Source: Posidonia oceanica (taxonomy: Eukaryota; Streptophyta; Magnoliopsida; Alismatales; Posidoniaceae). From it: a stretch of DNA of 64,000 nucleotides. A program made the translations under genes and the position numbers. The stretch spans positions 60,056,501 through 60,120,500 of the forward strand of contig JAZBRS010000026.1 of NCBI GenBank assembly GCA_037176725.1. Reading direction: 5' to 3'. Below, piece by piece: positions 33,265 through 45,129 of this stretch. Each line of letters begins with the position of its first letter. The first letter of the stretch is position 1. The notes under the pieces were generated by a model. The model had not been told where the DNA came from. It worked only from the letters and a program-made list of their open reading frames with translations, and did no database searches.

Positions 33265-36200
33265 TGTTGACACCCCATTTTGACAGGCTGAATCAACGGA
33301 TCTATCGGGCAGCTAGGAAAAAACCTAAAACCACACCCAAAACTTCAACCTAAAACCATCCAAAACTTTAGCCTAAAACCATCCAAAACTTCAACCTAAA
33401 ACCATCCAAAATCTAGGCCCAAATCCACGCCTTTCCTTCCTCCTTTCCCCTCAAAACAAGCCCAAAATCAACCTAGGATTACCCCCCTTTCCCGAACCTG
33501 AAAACTAACCAAAATCTATAGGAAAACTCACCCCTGATGACTTAGCAAACCCACCAAAAAGCCTGCAAAATTTCAAACCAGAACCACTCCCAAAAACCCT
33601 AGGAAACTTAGGCAAAACTACCCTTTTTCTACACCTCAAAACTCCTCCAAAACTTTCTCAAAACCAAACCAAAACCCTGGGACGAAAACTAGAAACTCTA
33701 GACTACACACCCGCCAAATTTCACCCCTTTTCGAAACCCCTAAGCCCCCCTTTTGGCCAAATTATCGTTTTCTCTCTCCGGGATTATCATTTTCTCTCTC
33801 CTCTCTCTCTCATGATTATCCTCCTCCTTTTCATCCCCTTTTCTCCCACTTTCTTGCCTGGCTGTGGCCCCCCTTTGTGCTTCTATCCCTTCTCTATCTT
33901 ATTCCTATTTTTACTTTATTTTTAGCTTTTTCCCTGAATTTTAAAAAATCACTTTCCTCCAACTCATCTCTTTCCCTTTTATTTCTCCTTTTTTCCATTT
34001 CCTTCCTCCTTCTCTTTTCCTTTTCTTTCTTTTGCTAAAGTCCATAAAAAGCCCTAAAAATCTGTAAAACTCCAAAACATAAGAGAAACAAATCAGAACT
34101 CTAAGAAAAACAATTTAAAAACATTAAACAAACAATTAAAAGCTTAAACCTAATTAAATCAAGCTAAAAAGAAAATCAAGGATGCAAACTAAAAAATGCA
34201 AAACAAACTAAAAGAAAATATTGTAAAATCAAGGAAAAAACTAAAATAAAATCAAAGCCAACCAAAAGTAAAAACCCTATAAAAAATAATCAAAAACGAA
34301 CCCTAAAAGAGAAGAAAACAATTAAAAACATTAAGACAAGTAATTAATTAAAAAACACTTAACAAATCTAAAAGAAGCCATCAAAAACTTGAAACAATTT
34401 AAAACATTTAATTAAAAAACTCAACAAAAGAAATTTAACTAAAAAAACATTAAAAGAATTTAACAAACAAGATCATAAAATAATTTTAAAAAGAAAACTT
34501 GAGAAAAGATCCTAAAAACTAAAAGACTAAAACTCCCCTAGTTAATTAAGAAACAATCCATTAAAAAGGGCCTAATTAAAAAATCCCAACTTAACAAGAA
34601 AAATTTGACTAAAAAACAATTAAAAAACTTAACAAACAAAATAAAAAAAACAATTTAAAGAAAACTCAAATCCTAAAATCTCAAATCAAAAGAGAAATTT
34701 AAACAATTAAAACAATCAAAAAGAAAAAAACTCAAAAGAAGAAAACCATTAACAAATTCAAAAGAGTAATTATAAACAAAAAAAAAGAAAATTAAAAACA
34801 GTTTGCCTTGAAACAAATCAAAAAAAGGAAAATCACAAATTAACTATTTTTTCTTTCTCTTTTTCTTTCTTTCTTTTCTTCTTTCTTCTTCTTTTCTATT
34901 TCTTCTTCTTCTTTTATTTCTTTCCCTCCTCCTTCTGTTACAGCAGCCTTCTCCCCTCTGCCTTCCTCCTTTCTTTTTCAGCCACCACCCTACTCCCAAT
35001 CGACAGCACACCATCGCCAGACCTGCCGCCCCTGCACACCTCCATCCTCCTGCAAACCTAGGCCGAGGCTTCTGCCATGGACAACTGAGCAAGCAATCCG
35101 AGAAACCTAAGGGAAGAAAGCCAACAAAAACCAGACCAGTGGGAGAAGACCAGGGGGGGCCATCCAGAACAGACCCCGGAGCTCCCTCTCTCTCGTGTGC
35201 ACTCCACCGGAAGAGGACAGCCAAGCAATCCCAGAAAAAACCAGAGCAGCCGGCCATCCAACCCAACTTCCTCTTCAAAACTTCCAACACCCACACTCCA
35301 TGAAAAAACTTCCACCACGAGCCTCCTAAAATCCCAAAACTTGGCCATCTTACTCACCCGACAACCACCTTCACAACCCACCCAAGATCTCACCGCGAAA
35401 CCTCCCACAACCACCGCATTTCACTACAAACACTTGGGTCCCCTTTTTTGCCGAAATCTTCCAACATCCATAACTTCCTCCACACTCAGTGGAATCCACT
35501 TCTGTTTCCTCCCACATGCTCCCCGAACAACCACCTAGCCGCCCGTGCCTCTGCCTCGGCCTGGAACGCCCCACATCGCCGTACCCACCTCGGCCACCAC
35601 AGGCGAAGCTCGGTCGGACCAGACCTCGCTCCGGGCTGTAGAACACGCCCGTGGAACCTCCGTCATCCTCCTTGGACCTCTGGCAACGCTCCCGAACCCC
35701 CCCAGCACCAGCAGCCGCCGTCCTCCGCCGTCCCCACTTCCCTCCGGCCGGTCGAAAGCCTCCTGGATGGGCGGCCTCTTCCGGCGCGCGTGAGGGGTGA
35801 GAGAAACCCCCCACCGGATTCCTCTCTTCTCCCTCTTGCTTCTCGGCCTTTCCCCGAGGGTTTTCATCGCCTGTGCCGCCCGCACGACCTCGCCGAAGTT
35901 GCCATCTTCTCCGGCGCCGGCCATCCCCGCAGCGGCCGTCGCGTCCCGTCCGGTCGCCCCGCGCGCCGCCGCAGACCTCCTCCGCCTCCGTCACACCCCG
36001 CCGGTCACTCCCCACGCAAGGCCACCCCGCATCGCCCCTCCTTCGCCGATTCAGGGGGCTCGCCGGTGGGACTCCAGCAGCCGGCGCTGTAGCAGGTATG
36101 CAGGTAAGCATTTTATTTTTTCTTTAGCTTATTAACTTTTCCACATATTGCATTCATGTCCTGATAAGTTCTTAATATCGCATTTAGGTCCAGATCATTT

Positions 36201-37265
36201 TAAGTCTTGCTTAACTCTGATTTAAAATCTTATGGAATTGCAAATAAAACCTATAATCCTGCCTATTTGCACTTACGTCCACATACAGTTCATGTTCTCC
36301 AGTTGCCTTTTAATTAAAGTCCTGCATGTTTCTTTTATTGCATGATGGTCCTCTGTTGTTGTGATCTTAGTTGTACTATTTTAAATCTAGTCCAGTAAGT
36401 TGCCCTATTTGCATATCAGTCTAATCTTGGTTTAATATGGCTTACTATGCTTTGTTGTCTGCCCCAGCATGATTTGTTTTGCAATCAGGTCCTTTAGTTG
36501 TTAAATGCCATTTAAATGCTTGCTGTTATGTTACTAAATTGCTGTTAAGTCCTGATCTTTGCATTATTTGCATGTTGGTCCTTTGATCTGTTATCGTGCA
36601 TTCTGTTTGCATCCTTCATTCATTGCATTGCATGCTTAGCTCTTGCTTCCTGATTTTGCACATAGGTCCTCTGCATCATGCATAGCATGCATTTAGCTTG
36701 CATTTTTCTTACAAAATTGCATTTCAACCCCTGCATGTTTTAAAATTGCATGTAGATCCTCCATACGATTGCAAAGCCTATCCTAGTGCATGTTTACCTT
36801 ATTAGGTTGCGTTTTGAACCCTGCATCTTGCAAAATTGCATTCAGACCCCTAAGCTTTCAAAAACCTTGCATAAAAAGCCCCAATCCTTTTCAAAACTTT
36901 GCATTTAAACCCCTTTTCTTTTTTAAAAATGCATTTGAACCCCTCTTTTTCCTAAAAGTCTTCCTCCTTGTCTTTTCTTACTTTCCGCATGCGTTTGCAT
37001 TCATGTAGCTTTGCACTTAGCATCTTTTGCACACACTAGAGCCCCCTTAGCTCCCTTTCACCTGGGAGGACCTTTTTGCACACCCCTAGGACTTCCTGAA
37101 CACTTAGATCTGCTCTTCTCCCTTGTTCTGGCCCTCCTGCCTTGAAGCTGCGATATCTTCCAATCCGGCCGTTGGATCTTCCCAAATAAGCTGCCCAGAC
37201 GACCGCGGCGAAGCGCTCTTCAGCATGGACCAAGCAGATTTCAGATCAGGCTTCAGATGCCCAAG

Positions 37266-37271
37266 GTAAGT
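37266..37271 (+). promoter_or_regulatory. Conserved 5' splice donor in the LTR of retroelement 2
   Basis: CCCAAG|GTAAGTCCTCC, the end of a block that also contains TCTTCAGCATGGACCAAG and is shared with retroelements 1 and 3. A good acceptor (CTCTTTTGCAG|GTACGTG) lies at 40123, just before the gag frame. Confidence 0.6.
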
Positions 37272-37309
37272 CCTCCTGAACTCCGGCAGTATTGTTTTGC
37301 ATATCATTC

Positions 37310-37800
37310 GCATCGCACGGTTTTTGCGCACTCTTTTTCTCTTTGTCTTGTATCGTTTTGCGTGCCGCTTCTTTTTCTCACTCCGTTTTGCGTGCCCTTT
37401 GGTTTTCTTGCTCCGTTTTGCGCGCAGCTTCATTTTCTCGCTCTGTTTTGCATGCCCTTTGGTTTTCTCGCACCGTTTTGCGTGTCCTTTGGTTTTCTTG
37501 CTCCGTTTTGCGTGCAGCTTCGTTTTCCCACACCGTTTTGCGTGCTGTTTCTTTGTCTTGCACCGTTTTGCGTGCCCTTTGGTTCTCTTGCTCCGTTTTG
37601 CGTGCAGCTTTGTTTTCCCGCACCGTTTTGCGTGCCCCTTCCTTGTCTTGCACCGTTTTGCGTGCTGCTTTGTTTTCTTGCTCTGTTTTGCGCCCCTTTT
37701 CGTTTCCCTGCACTATTTCGCGTTCTTGTTCCGTTTCTCGCATCGTTTTGCGTGTCGGCCTCGTTCCTTGCATCGTTTTGCGTTCTTGCTTCGTTTCTCG
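37310..37800 (+). repeat. 30-bp tandem array in the 5' LTR of retroelement 2
   Basis: About sixteen copies of a 30-31 bp unit such as CCGTTTTGCGTGCCCTTTGG with TTTTCTTGCT. The right LTR copy (about 50200-50600) is 91 bp shorter, equal to three units. Confidence 0.88.
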
Positions 37801-38525
37801 CACCGTGTCGCGTGTTTTGCGTGGTTTCCCCTTTGCATGTCGCCCGCGTTGCCTGTTTTCTCCGCTGTTTTGTTTTATCGCCCGCATTTGCATATAGGGC
37901 AGTGATGCTTACTGCCTGGAGTTCTCACGAGCCAGGTTTCGCCCGGTTCGAAACACAGACAGCGTTGCTGAGCGCTTAGATTGCACGTTTACTTTCCTGC
38001 ACTGCATTCCCTCACTTAGAGCACACCTTTGAACATCTAGATAGGCATTCATTGGCACTTAGGCATTCAAAGTTTGCATTTCCCTGCGTATGCGAGCGTA
38101 AGCCTAGAAAGACCGATTCTCGGGCGTGTCGGGGGTGCCTAACACTTTCCCCGCGCGTAACAGGAGTCCTTACCCTCTCTTGGCCCGCAATGACCATATT
38201 GCCCTTATCCTAGGCACGAGTCACATCATTTGCATTCATTTGCATCCCATTTCTTCTGCAATGCCTTGCATTGCATCTTTTGCTTGGTTTTGCGTGATTA
38301 TTCACGCATTTCCCTGGTTTTCCTTGTCTCCCGATCTAATAGACTTGGTGGCGACTCCGATTTTGTCTTATCTCCTTCTTTTCTTTCCCCTTTTTCTCTC
38401 TTTTAAATGTTTTCGAGTTAGGTCTTCCTTCTCGGACATAGCCGCTAATAGTGAGCCTGATTCCGATCGGTGCACGCGAGCTTTGGCAACGTGCATGGAC
38501 GATCCGAACACTGGGATTACTACAG

Positions 38526-39000
38526 TGGCGACTCCGCTGGGGATACTAGACTCCGGCTTTCGCCTCCGCTTTCACTTGCTTGGGATTTGCTTTCTTTGTT
38601 TGCCTTTGTGCCTTTTGCCTTGCTTTTGCTTGTTTGCTCGCCTGTCCGCTTTGCCCAGCGAAGTCGACAGTGGCGACTCCGCTGGGGATACTAGACTCCG
38701 GCTTTCGCCTCCGCTTTCGCTCGCTTGGGATTTGCTTTCTTTGTTTGCCTTTGTGCCTTTTGCCATGCTTTTGCTTGTTTGCTCGCCTGTCCGCTTTGCC
38801 CAGCGAAGTCGACAGTGGCGACTCCGCTGGGGATACTAGACTCTGGCTTTCGCCTCCGCTTTCGCTCGCTTGGGATTTGCTTTCTTTGTTTGCCTTTGTG
38901 CCTTTTGCCTCGCTTTTGCTTGTTTGCTCGCCTGTCCGCTTTGCCCAGCGAAGTCGACAGTGGCGACTCCGCTGGGGATGCTAGACTCCGGCTTTCGTCT
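38526..39000 (+). repeat. Four tandem 145-bp units, each with a complete PBS
   Basis: TGGCGACTCCGCTGGGGA occurs at 38526, 38671, 38816 and 38961, exactly 145 bp apart. The units also share CTTGGGATTTGCTTTCTTTG and end CCCAGCGAAGTCGACAG. Only the first copy directly follows the LTR. Retroelement 1 has one PBS. Confidence 0.95.
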
Positions 39001-39723
39001 TCGCTTTCGCTCGCTTGGGATTTGCTTTCTTTGTTTGCCTTTTGTGCCTTCTTTGCCTGTTGTGCTCGCTTTTCTGTGCAAACTCCTAGCAAGTCGCCTC
39101 GTGGTTACTTTGCTTAGATTTTGCACCCCCTGGGCTGCCTTTGCCTTGGATTTTGCTCTGCCTTGCTCTGTTTTGTCTAATTTGCTTGTTTACTTGTCTA
39201 TTTCCTTACTTCTGCTCTTATTCGCTTTACAGCTTACCTGTCTTTACTTTCCTTGTCATATTTGCTTATTGTTGCTTTATTTCCCGCATAATGCATGATT
39301 ACATACTTGTTTGGCAACGATACATGCTTTTTGAGTGATGAATGCTTCTTTTACACACTTGCTATGCCACTGCGCACGCACATGCCCTGTATATATGCCT
39401 TTTGTCCTGATGAATGCTTTCCCTTCACTATCATGCTCACAAACACTCGCACATGCCATGCGCATGCCTTTTGCTTTGTTGTGTGATTGATTGCATGCCA
39501 TGTTTGTCTGTCTCTTTCCTCTTTGCGTATGCCATGCCTAGGATAGTAGAAACATGTTTGCTCTCCCTTTTGCTTAATCTAAAAGCTACAAAAAAGCTAA
39601 ACAATAACTTCTAAGCACAACTAGAGCCAATAACTTGCAATTTTCCCCTTTTCTGGTTAATAAAACGTAAGTAAAAGACTTTAAAGCATTTTACATGATC
39701 GACTCATCTTAGAAAGCATGCAT
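39001..39723 (+). other. 5' untranslated region of retroelement 2
   Basis: T and C rich with TTTGCTTG words and an alternating TGCTTT/ATGC texture like that of retroelement 1. No gene is seen. Confidence 0.6.
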
Positions 39724-39976
39724 CCTCTCTTCTGAGTCCACCCACAGTCTGCGAAGGATGGCTCCGGCCCCTCACCCCGATGCTTTGGCATGGTGTGAAG
39801 TCGGTCGGTCTGTCCCCCCCTGTCCGGGGTCGTGTCGGTGTTAGTGGAGGGTACTTCCTACGCTTAGGCGAGGTTGAGGCCACCAACGCACCACCCTGTC
39901 ATTACCTGAGCTTTGGGTCGGGAGTTAGACGGGGGACCTGCTTTTTCTGACCTGGAGTCTGTCTAAACCCACTACC
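39724..39976 (+). other. Leader block conserved with retroelement 1
   Basis: Collinear with minus 16560-16316: GATGCTTTGGCATGGTGTGA, GGTCGTGTCGGTG, GGAGGGTACTTCCTACGCTT and TTACCTGAGCTTTGGG are shared. Indels relative to retroelement 1 break any common reading frame. Confidence 0.6.
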
Positions 39977-40258
39977 CTTTGAGTGCGTCCTAGTAGGTCA
40001 TCTGCTCAGGACATGCATGGTGAGAGAGCGCATCTTAGGACATTCATTTGCACGTGTGCCATTCATGCCACCCCTTATAACTCTTTATTGCATACAACTT
40101 CTAACATCTTTACTCTTTTGCAGGTACGTGCGGGATCCGCTGCCCGGACTCTGAGCGTCCTTCCTCTGAGCTACTTGTCACTTCCGGCAGTAGTTTTCCT
40201 TAGAACGTTACTTCTTTCTCTCTCATCGCAGCTTCCGCTCACTTAGACTCAGTCAGCA

Positions 40259-42403
40259 ATGGCCCAGTCTGTTGGCGGGCTCCACTTTACCGCTGATTCG
40301 GAGGGGTTTACCACTTGGGTCTCTTCGGATTTCACTTCTGTTCGCTCTGTGCCCTCTATGACACCCGGATTCCATCCTCAGGCGTCTAGGGCACTCCCTT
40401 CTGCTGTGGGTCTCTGGCAAACTTGCGCCACTCCGGATCCGGTCATCGAATGTGTCTCTATGACCGCCCCTTGCGTTCCGGAGGCGCCTCTAACCCCTTC
40501 GTCCAGGGGATATGTCGTTCCCGACATCCCTTCTACTGCGACGACCTTTGCTTTAGGTTCTCAATCTCTTGAGTCTGCCTCCCGGCCGGTCCTGCAATTC
40601 AGTGTTCCCACTCACGGGTCTCCTGAAGTGCGGTACCAGCACCTGATGGACGCTATCCAGCGGCTGTAGGGTGTGGCTCTATCAGTTCGACCCTCTTGTA
40701 TTCCTGTTGCCCTTGAGGTTCCTCTACGGCCTGCTGTTGCACACACTGCACTCCCGCCTAGACCATCGCCCCAGCTACACACTGCTCCGGTGATGGGGGC
40801 GCGGCATCTGTCTCCTGCTTCTGCACAACACTATGCACTGCATACAACTCCCTTTACTGGTGATCAGTCTTTTGGGCTGGTTGGAGCATAGTATCCCACT
40901 GGTTCACTGCCCGGCATCGCGCCTGTGCAGCAACTGTTGCTCCAACAATCTGCACCTCGCACCACACAGCATGTTACCTACCCATCCCCCTTGCATCAGG
41001 TTCAGAACCTAGCATACTTTCCTACCTACACTGCACGCACGCACGGATACGTCGGCCATCCCGTTGCTCCATCAGGCGACGTGATGGTGGATCCGGAGGA
41101 GCACTTAGGTGCGACCCACTCGGCGTATGTGGTCCCTACCCCTGCTGCACCATCCCCTATGGCAGCTAATCCAGACTAAATCAATGATAGAATGGACGTT
41201 CTGGAGAAAGCACTACGTCTAGTGCAGGGCAAGGACCACCAGTCTTACCAGTTTCGCGACCTCTGTCTCTTTCCCGAGGCCGCACTCCCTTCGAAGTTCC
41301 GTATCCCGGTCTTCGATAAATACAATGGTAAAGGCTGTCCTATTTCGCATCTGAAGGCATACTGCGGGGACCTTGCTCAGCTTCAGGCTGATGAAAGGCT
41401 CCTTATCCGCCTGTTTCAGAAGAGTTTGACCGGCCCCGCGCTCAAGTGGTTCACTTCCCTTGACATGGCAGCGGTTCGAACTTGGACCGATCTTTCTTAG
41501 GCCTTCCTTGAGCAGTATGCTTTCAACCTCGACCTGATCCCGAAGAGGGAGGATCTTGTCGCCATCCAGCAGAGACGCCAAGAGCCATTCGGGGAGTATG
41601 TCGGTCGCTGGCGTTCCTTAGCCGCCCAAGTTAAAGATAAACCCTCCGAGGAGGATTCTATCGAGATGATCGTTAAAGGGGCGCTGCCAGCGATTGGGAC
41701 TCTGCTTTGCATTCAGCACATCACTAGTCATGCATCGCTGATTAGGGCTGGTGTCTGCGTGGAAAGCTCGCTGCAAAGTGGGCATTTCCCAGCACTTTCT
41801 GCATTGGCTAGGCAGGCCAACACCTCCAGCAATCGCCACAGCAACAACAACAACAGCTCCACTCCTGACCGCTCTGAACAGCTCTCGGAATTATGTGTCG
41901 ATCTTCCTAAAGGGCCTGCCTATGCAGAGAGTCAACTAGACCCTTTTCCGCTAGAGCACGCACCTAATTTTGCACCCACTGAGCACACTGCCATCGTCGA
42001 GCCCGTGCATCACGTCGCACCCGCTCGGCAAGGACTCCATCCAGGGCAAAGACGACCTCGTGGGGCTGAGTGTGATTACACGCCTCTCCCCGAACCACTG
42101 AGCGCCATCTTCCCTCAAGTTGAGTCGCTCCTGAGGCTCCCGGCTGTCCGTCCGTCACCAAATCCCCCTCCATGGTGGCATGATACGGATTAGTTCTGCA
42201 GTTTCCATCGAGCCACCGGGCACTCGACGGACAACTGCCTCACTCTTCGGGATGCCATTCAACGCCTGATCGACCGCAGGATCATCAGCATTGGCAAGCA
42301 GGAGCCTACACATACACATACGCCTGCACTTGCACTTCCACACCCTAGTGTAGCCAATCCTTCCTCCGCCGGAACCTCGGGGGGTTACCCCAATCTTCTC
42401 TGA
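40259..42403 (+). pseudogene. Gag frame of retroelement 2, five in-frame stops
   Basis: One frame runs from ATG at 40259 to TGA at 42401-42403. Stops lie at 40667 (TAG), 40889 (TAG), 41177 (TAA), 41498 (TAG) and 42191 (TAG). The N-terminal 300 codons are Pro/Thr/Ala rich. The capsid-type retrotransposon gag domain follows: FRIPVFDKYNGKGCPISHLK, LLIRLFQKSLTGPALKWF, then AFLEQYAFNLDLIP and RRQEPFGEYVGRWRSLA. Near the end CSFHRATGHSTDNCLTLRDA gives a C-H-C zinc-finger-like motif normal for Tat gag. Gag packages element RNA. An acceptor at 40123 suggests spliced leader use. There is no protease or pol behind it. Confidence 0.88.
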
Positions 42404-42828
42404 ATCCCGCTCTGCTCCGATGGATCCTTCTGATCCCATCGGCGCGATCCTCTTCTCCCGTCCTCCCTATCTCGTCCGAGGGACGCTCGGAGATGCAACG
42501 GCAGCGTCGACAGCAAGACCAGGTGCAGCGTCATCCAGGTAAGTTCTTCTCCAACTTTTGCAGCCAATAGTGGACCCCGCTGACAACATCAGCAGCGTAG
42601 GAGCGAACCCAGCGCCTCCCTCCCGAGGTTGCTGACAGGTAAGCCCTTCTAACCTCTCTTTTGTTTCTGCATAGTCTTTTCTTTTCGTTTTGTTTTGTTT
42701 TTGCGGTTTTTTTCGCCTTGCCTGAAAATCATAAAAAGCATAAAATCAACAAAAACTCATTAAAGAGCATGCATCCCTTCTACTTCTTGCATTCTTCTCA
42801 TCATCCGGGCTGGCACCCCTAACTGCTC

Positions 42829-45085
42829 GGCGATAGGTCCGTTAACCTATCATTCGGGCTGATATCCCTAACTATTCGGCGATAGGTTCGTCAACCTATC
42901 ACCTTGCACATTCCTCTGCGCATAGCTATCATCTCATGCATTCATCCCATCCTGTACATATCTGTCATCATGCATATTACCTTCTGCACATACATGCCAT
43001 TTCTTGCATCCTATAAAGCACAAAAATGCCAAAAAATCAAGAAAATAATAAAAAAAAGCGCAAAAATATTTTCTCGCATTGCTGTTGGTTTCCCCTTTAT
43101 GTTTTCTTAAACCTAAAAAAAACCATAAAAAATACAAAACCGATGCAAAAACCTAAAAACATGCTTGTCCCTTCCCTTCTAAAAAATACAAAACCCATAA
43201 ACATTTGTATAATCAGAAACCTGGCTACGGACAAGCAAGCAGTGCCTAGAGGATGTCAAGCAGCGACAGTCTCAGGCAGGTCTCACCCGAGCAGCGCCAT
43301 CTCTTGCATGTGGCTACAAAGTGAGACTGAGAGCAGAATAGAGCATCCCGCTGAACTTCAGAACACTACAAGCGAGATCCACCTTATCAAGAGAGTCCAC
43401 CGAACATGGAGAGGACCGAAGCAGAGTAGAGCATAGCCAGAGGCTGTTACTACACATTGCAGAGGCTGAGGGTGTACGTGGATCAGCCGAACCCTTAATG
43501 CCTCATCAGGGACTGCTACCCCAAGAGGGCGCAGTCATGCATATCCAAAAGAATAGAGATCATGTGAGCAAAAGAATATGATAACTTGATATGCATGCTG
43601 AGCACAAAAGAAAAATGAAGAAAGAAGTTGAAGAAAGAAGGCGCTCATGAGAGGAGTGATTCGGACGAGCGTCAAAGCCACCTCAGTTATCAACATCAAG
43701 TGCCACACTAGCAACTGCACAAGACATCATATCTGAAGGACCTGGCCCCACCCTCCGAGCGCAGCAGCACGCTCCAACCCCTGTGCAGACAACACTTATT
43801 TCCAAGAAGGCTAGATGCAGATCCAATCACTCATGAGGGGAAAAGAAACATCTTCCTGTGAGCGTCAAAAGCGGTAGTCGGTCCCCGAGGAATTAAGACG
43901 GAGGCTGTGAAGCTGCATCCAACGCTTCTGCTACCTAGCTACAGCCAAAGGCTATTCTCTGCGAAGCCAAAGCCTCATCCTGAGCCAAGAGTGGGAAAGA
44001 GAGCCACCGACCACAACTCGGCATGGCGTTGCTCGAGGATCGAGTTTCCTGAGTCCGGAAGTGCAGAAGCACCCTTTTGGCGCAGTTGCTTTTGAGTCCA
44101 AAGCCACCAAAAAATGCATGCTGTAATAACTTACCTTCTCTTCACCCGGTTTTCGAAAATCGGAGCCAAGGATGAGCACTCTTTGCCTGACCTCGCTCAG
44201 AGGCTCTGCGTTTTTCAAAGTTTTGCCGCCCACCGCGTTGGATAGGTCCTGGATGAACGGCATGTCCCTCGTTTGTCACCTTGTGACGCTACGAAGCATG
44301 CCCACGCTGAGACCATTGCACACCCACCACGGGGGGTTTCCTGGTTTTCTATGTATCCGCCTGCATCCCTCATTCTTTGCATCCGAGCTGGCACCCCTAA
44401 CTGCTCGGCGATGGGTTCGTCAACCTATCATCCATCTGCCCGTTCATCCACCCTTGCATTCTGGTGCCAGGGGCGCTTCGGCTGTCCCCTGGTATCATCC
44501 TGATACCAGAGGCATCTTTTTGGCTGCCCTGTGGTATCGTCCCCCTCACCCGATCGGGTTGGCAGCCCTAAACTGCTCAGCGATGGGTCCGTCAACCTAT
44601 CACCCTGCATTCTTTGTTCCATTGCATTCTCCGCGCCGTCAAACCCTGCTACCAGACATCCCCAGCCTATCACTCATTTGGGCTGGCACCCCTAACTGCC
44701 CGGCGATAGGTTCGTCAACCTATCATCCATTCACCTATCCATCCTCGCATTTCGGTGCCAGGAGCACTTCGGCTGTCCCCTGGCATCATCCTGATACCAG
44801 GGGCATCTTGCTTGCTGCCCCTCGGTATCCCACTTCCATCTGCATTTGGGCTGACATCCCCAACTGTCATGGGCGCGTCTCTGGACCTCTGCCGCACCTT
44901 CTGGTTCGGTATCCCGCCCCCTTTCCACCCTCATTCGGGCTGATAGCCCTAAAATATCCGGTGATGAGTCCGTTAACTCCTCGTTCGGGCTGATAGCCCC
45001 AAAATATCCGGTGGTGAGTCCGTCAACTCTTCAGAGGGCCGATACCCCCTAACTATCCGGCGATAAGTCCGTTAACTTATCACCC
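42829..45085 (+). repeat. Dispersed hairpin repeats, stem GATAGG/CCTATC and variants
   Basis: Eight copies of an approximately 45-bp unit: a part like GGGCTGATAGCCC followed by CGATAGGTCCGTTAACCTATC. Stem variants: GATAGG/CCTATC (about 42832, 42881 and 44703), GATGGG/CCTATC (about 44410 and 44582), GATGAG/CTCCTC (about 44963), GGTGAG/CTCTTC (about 45012) and GATAAG/CTTATC (45062). The loop TCCGTTAA or TTCGTCAA is more constant than the stem. The motif is homologous to that of retroelement 1. Confidence 0.85.
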
Positions 45086-45129
45086 CTTTCGTCATAGTTT
45101 AGTAGTATTGTGTGGCATGGCATCAGCAC

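Larger units (their letters stand above)
33265..38524 (+). repeat. 5' LTR of retroelement 2
   Basis: Zones: CA-rich start (33300-33720), C/T-rich (33720-34040), A-rich with repeated TTAAAAAACTTAACAAA words (34040-34830), polypyrimidine (34840-34980), a very GC-rich part with many CpGs (35540-36070), a zone of dispersed TTGCAT and GGTCC motifs (36110-37010), the conserved block with splice donor at 37266, the 30-bp array and a conserved end. Open frames on both strands in the GC-rich part repeat in the other LTR but match no family and are taken as chance. Confidence 0.93.

Noticed and set aside
35371..36111. 246-codon minus-strand frame and overlapping plus-strand frames in the GC-rich LTR part
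   Set aside because: Long frames are expected in GC-rich DNA; composition is Arg/Gly/Pro-rich with no domain; repeated in the second LTR only because LTRs are copies.
37257..37979. Cys/Phe-rich 200-codon frames over the 30-bp array
   Set aside because: All three frames are open because the unit length is near a multiple of three; a repeat effect rather than a protein.
42829..45085. Hammerhead ribozyme: CTGATGA and GATGAGTCCGTTA look like a hammerhead core
   Set aside because: No GAAA box follows the stem in any unit on either strand, and the bases pair instead as a simple GATGAG/CTC-type stem. A structure search could still be run.
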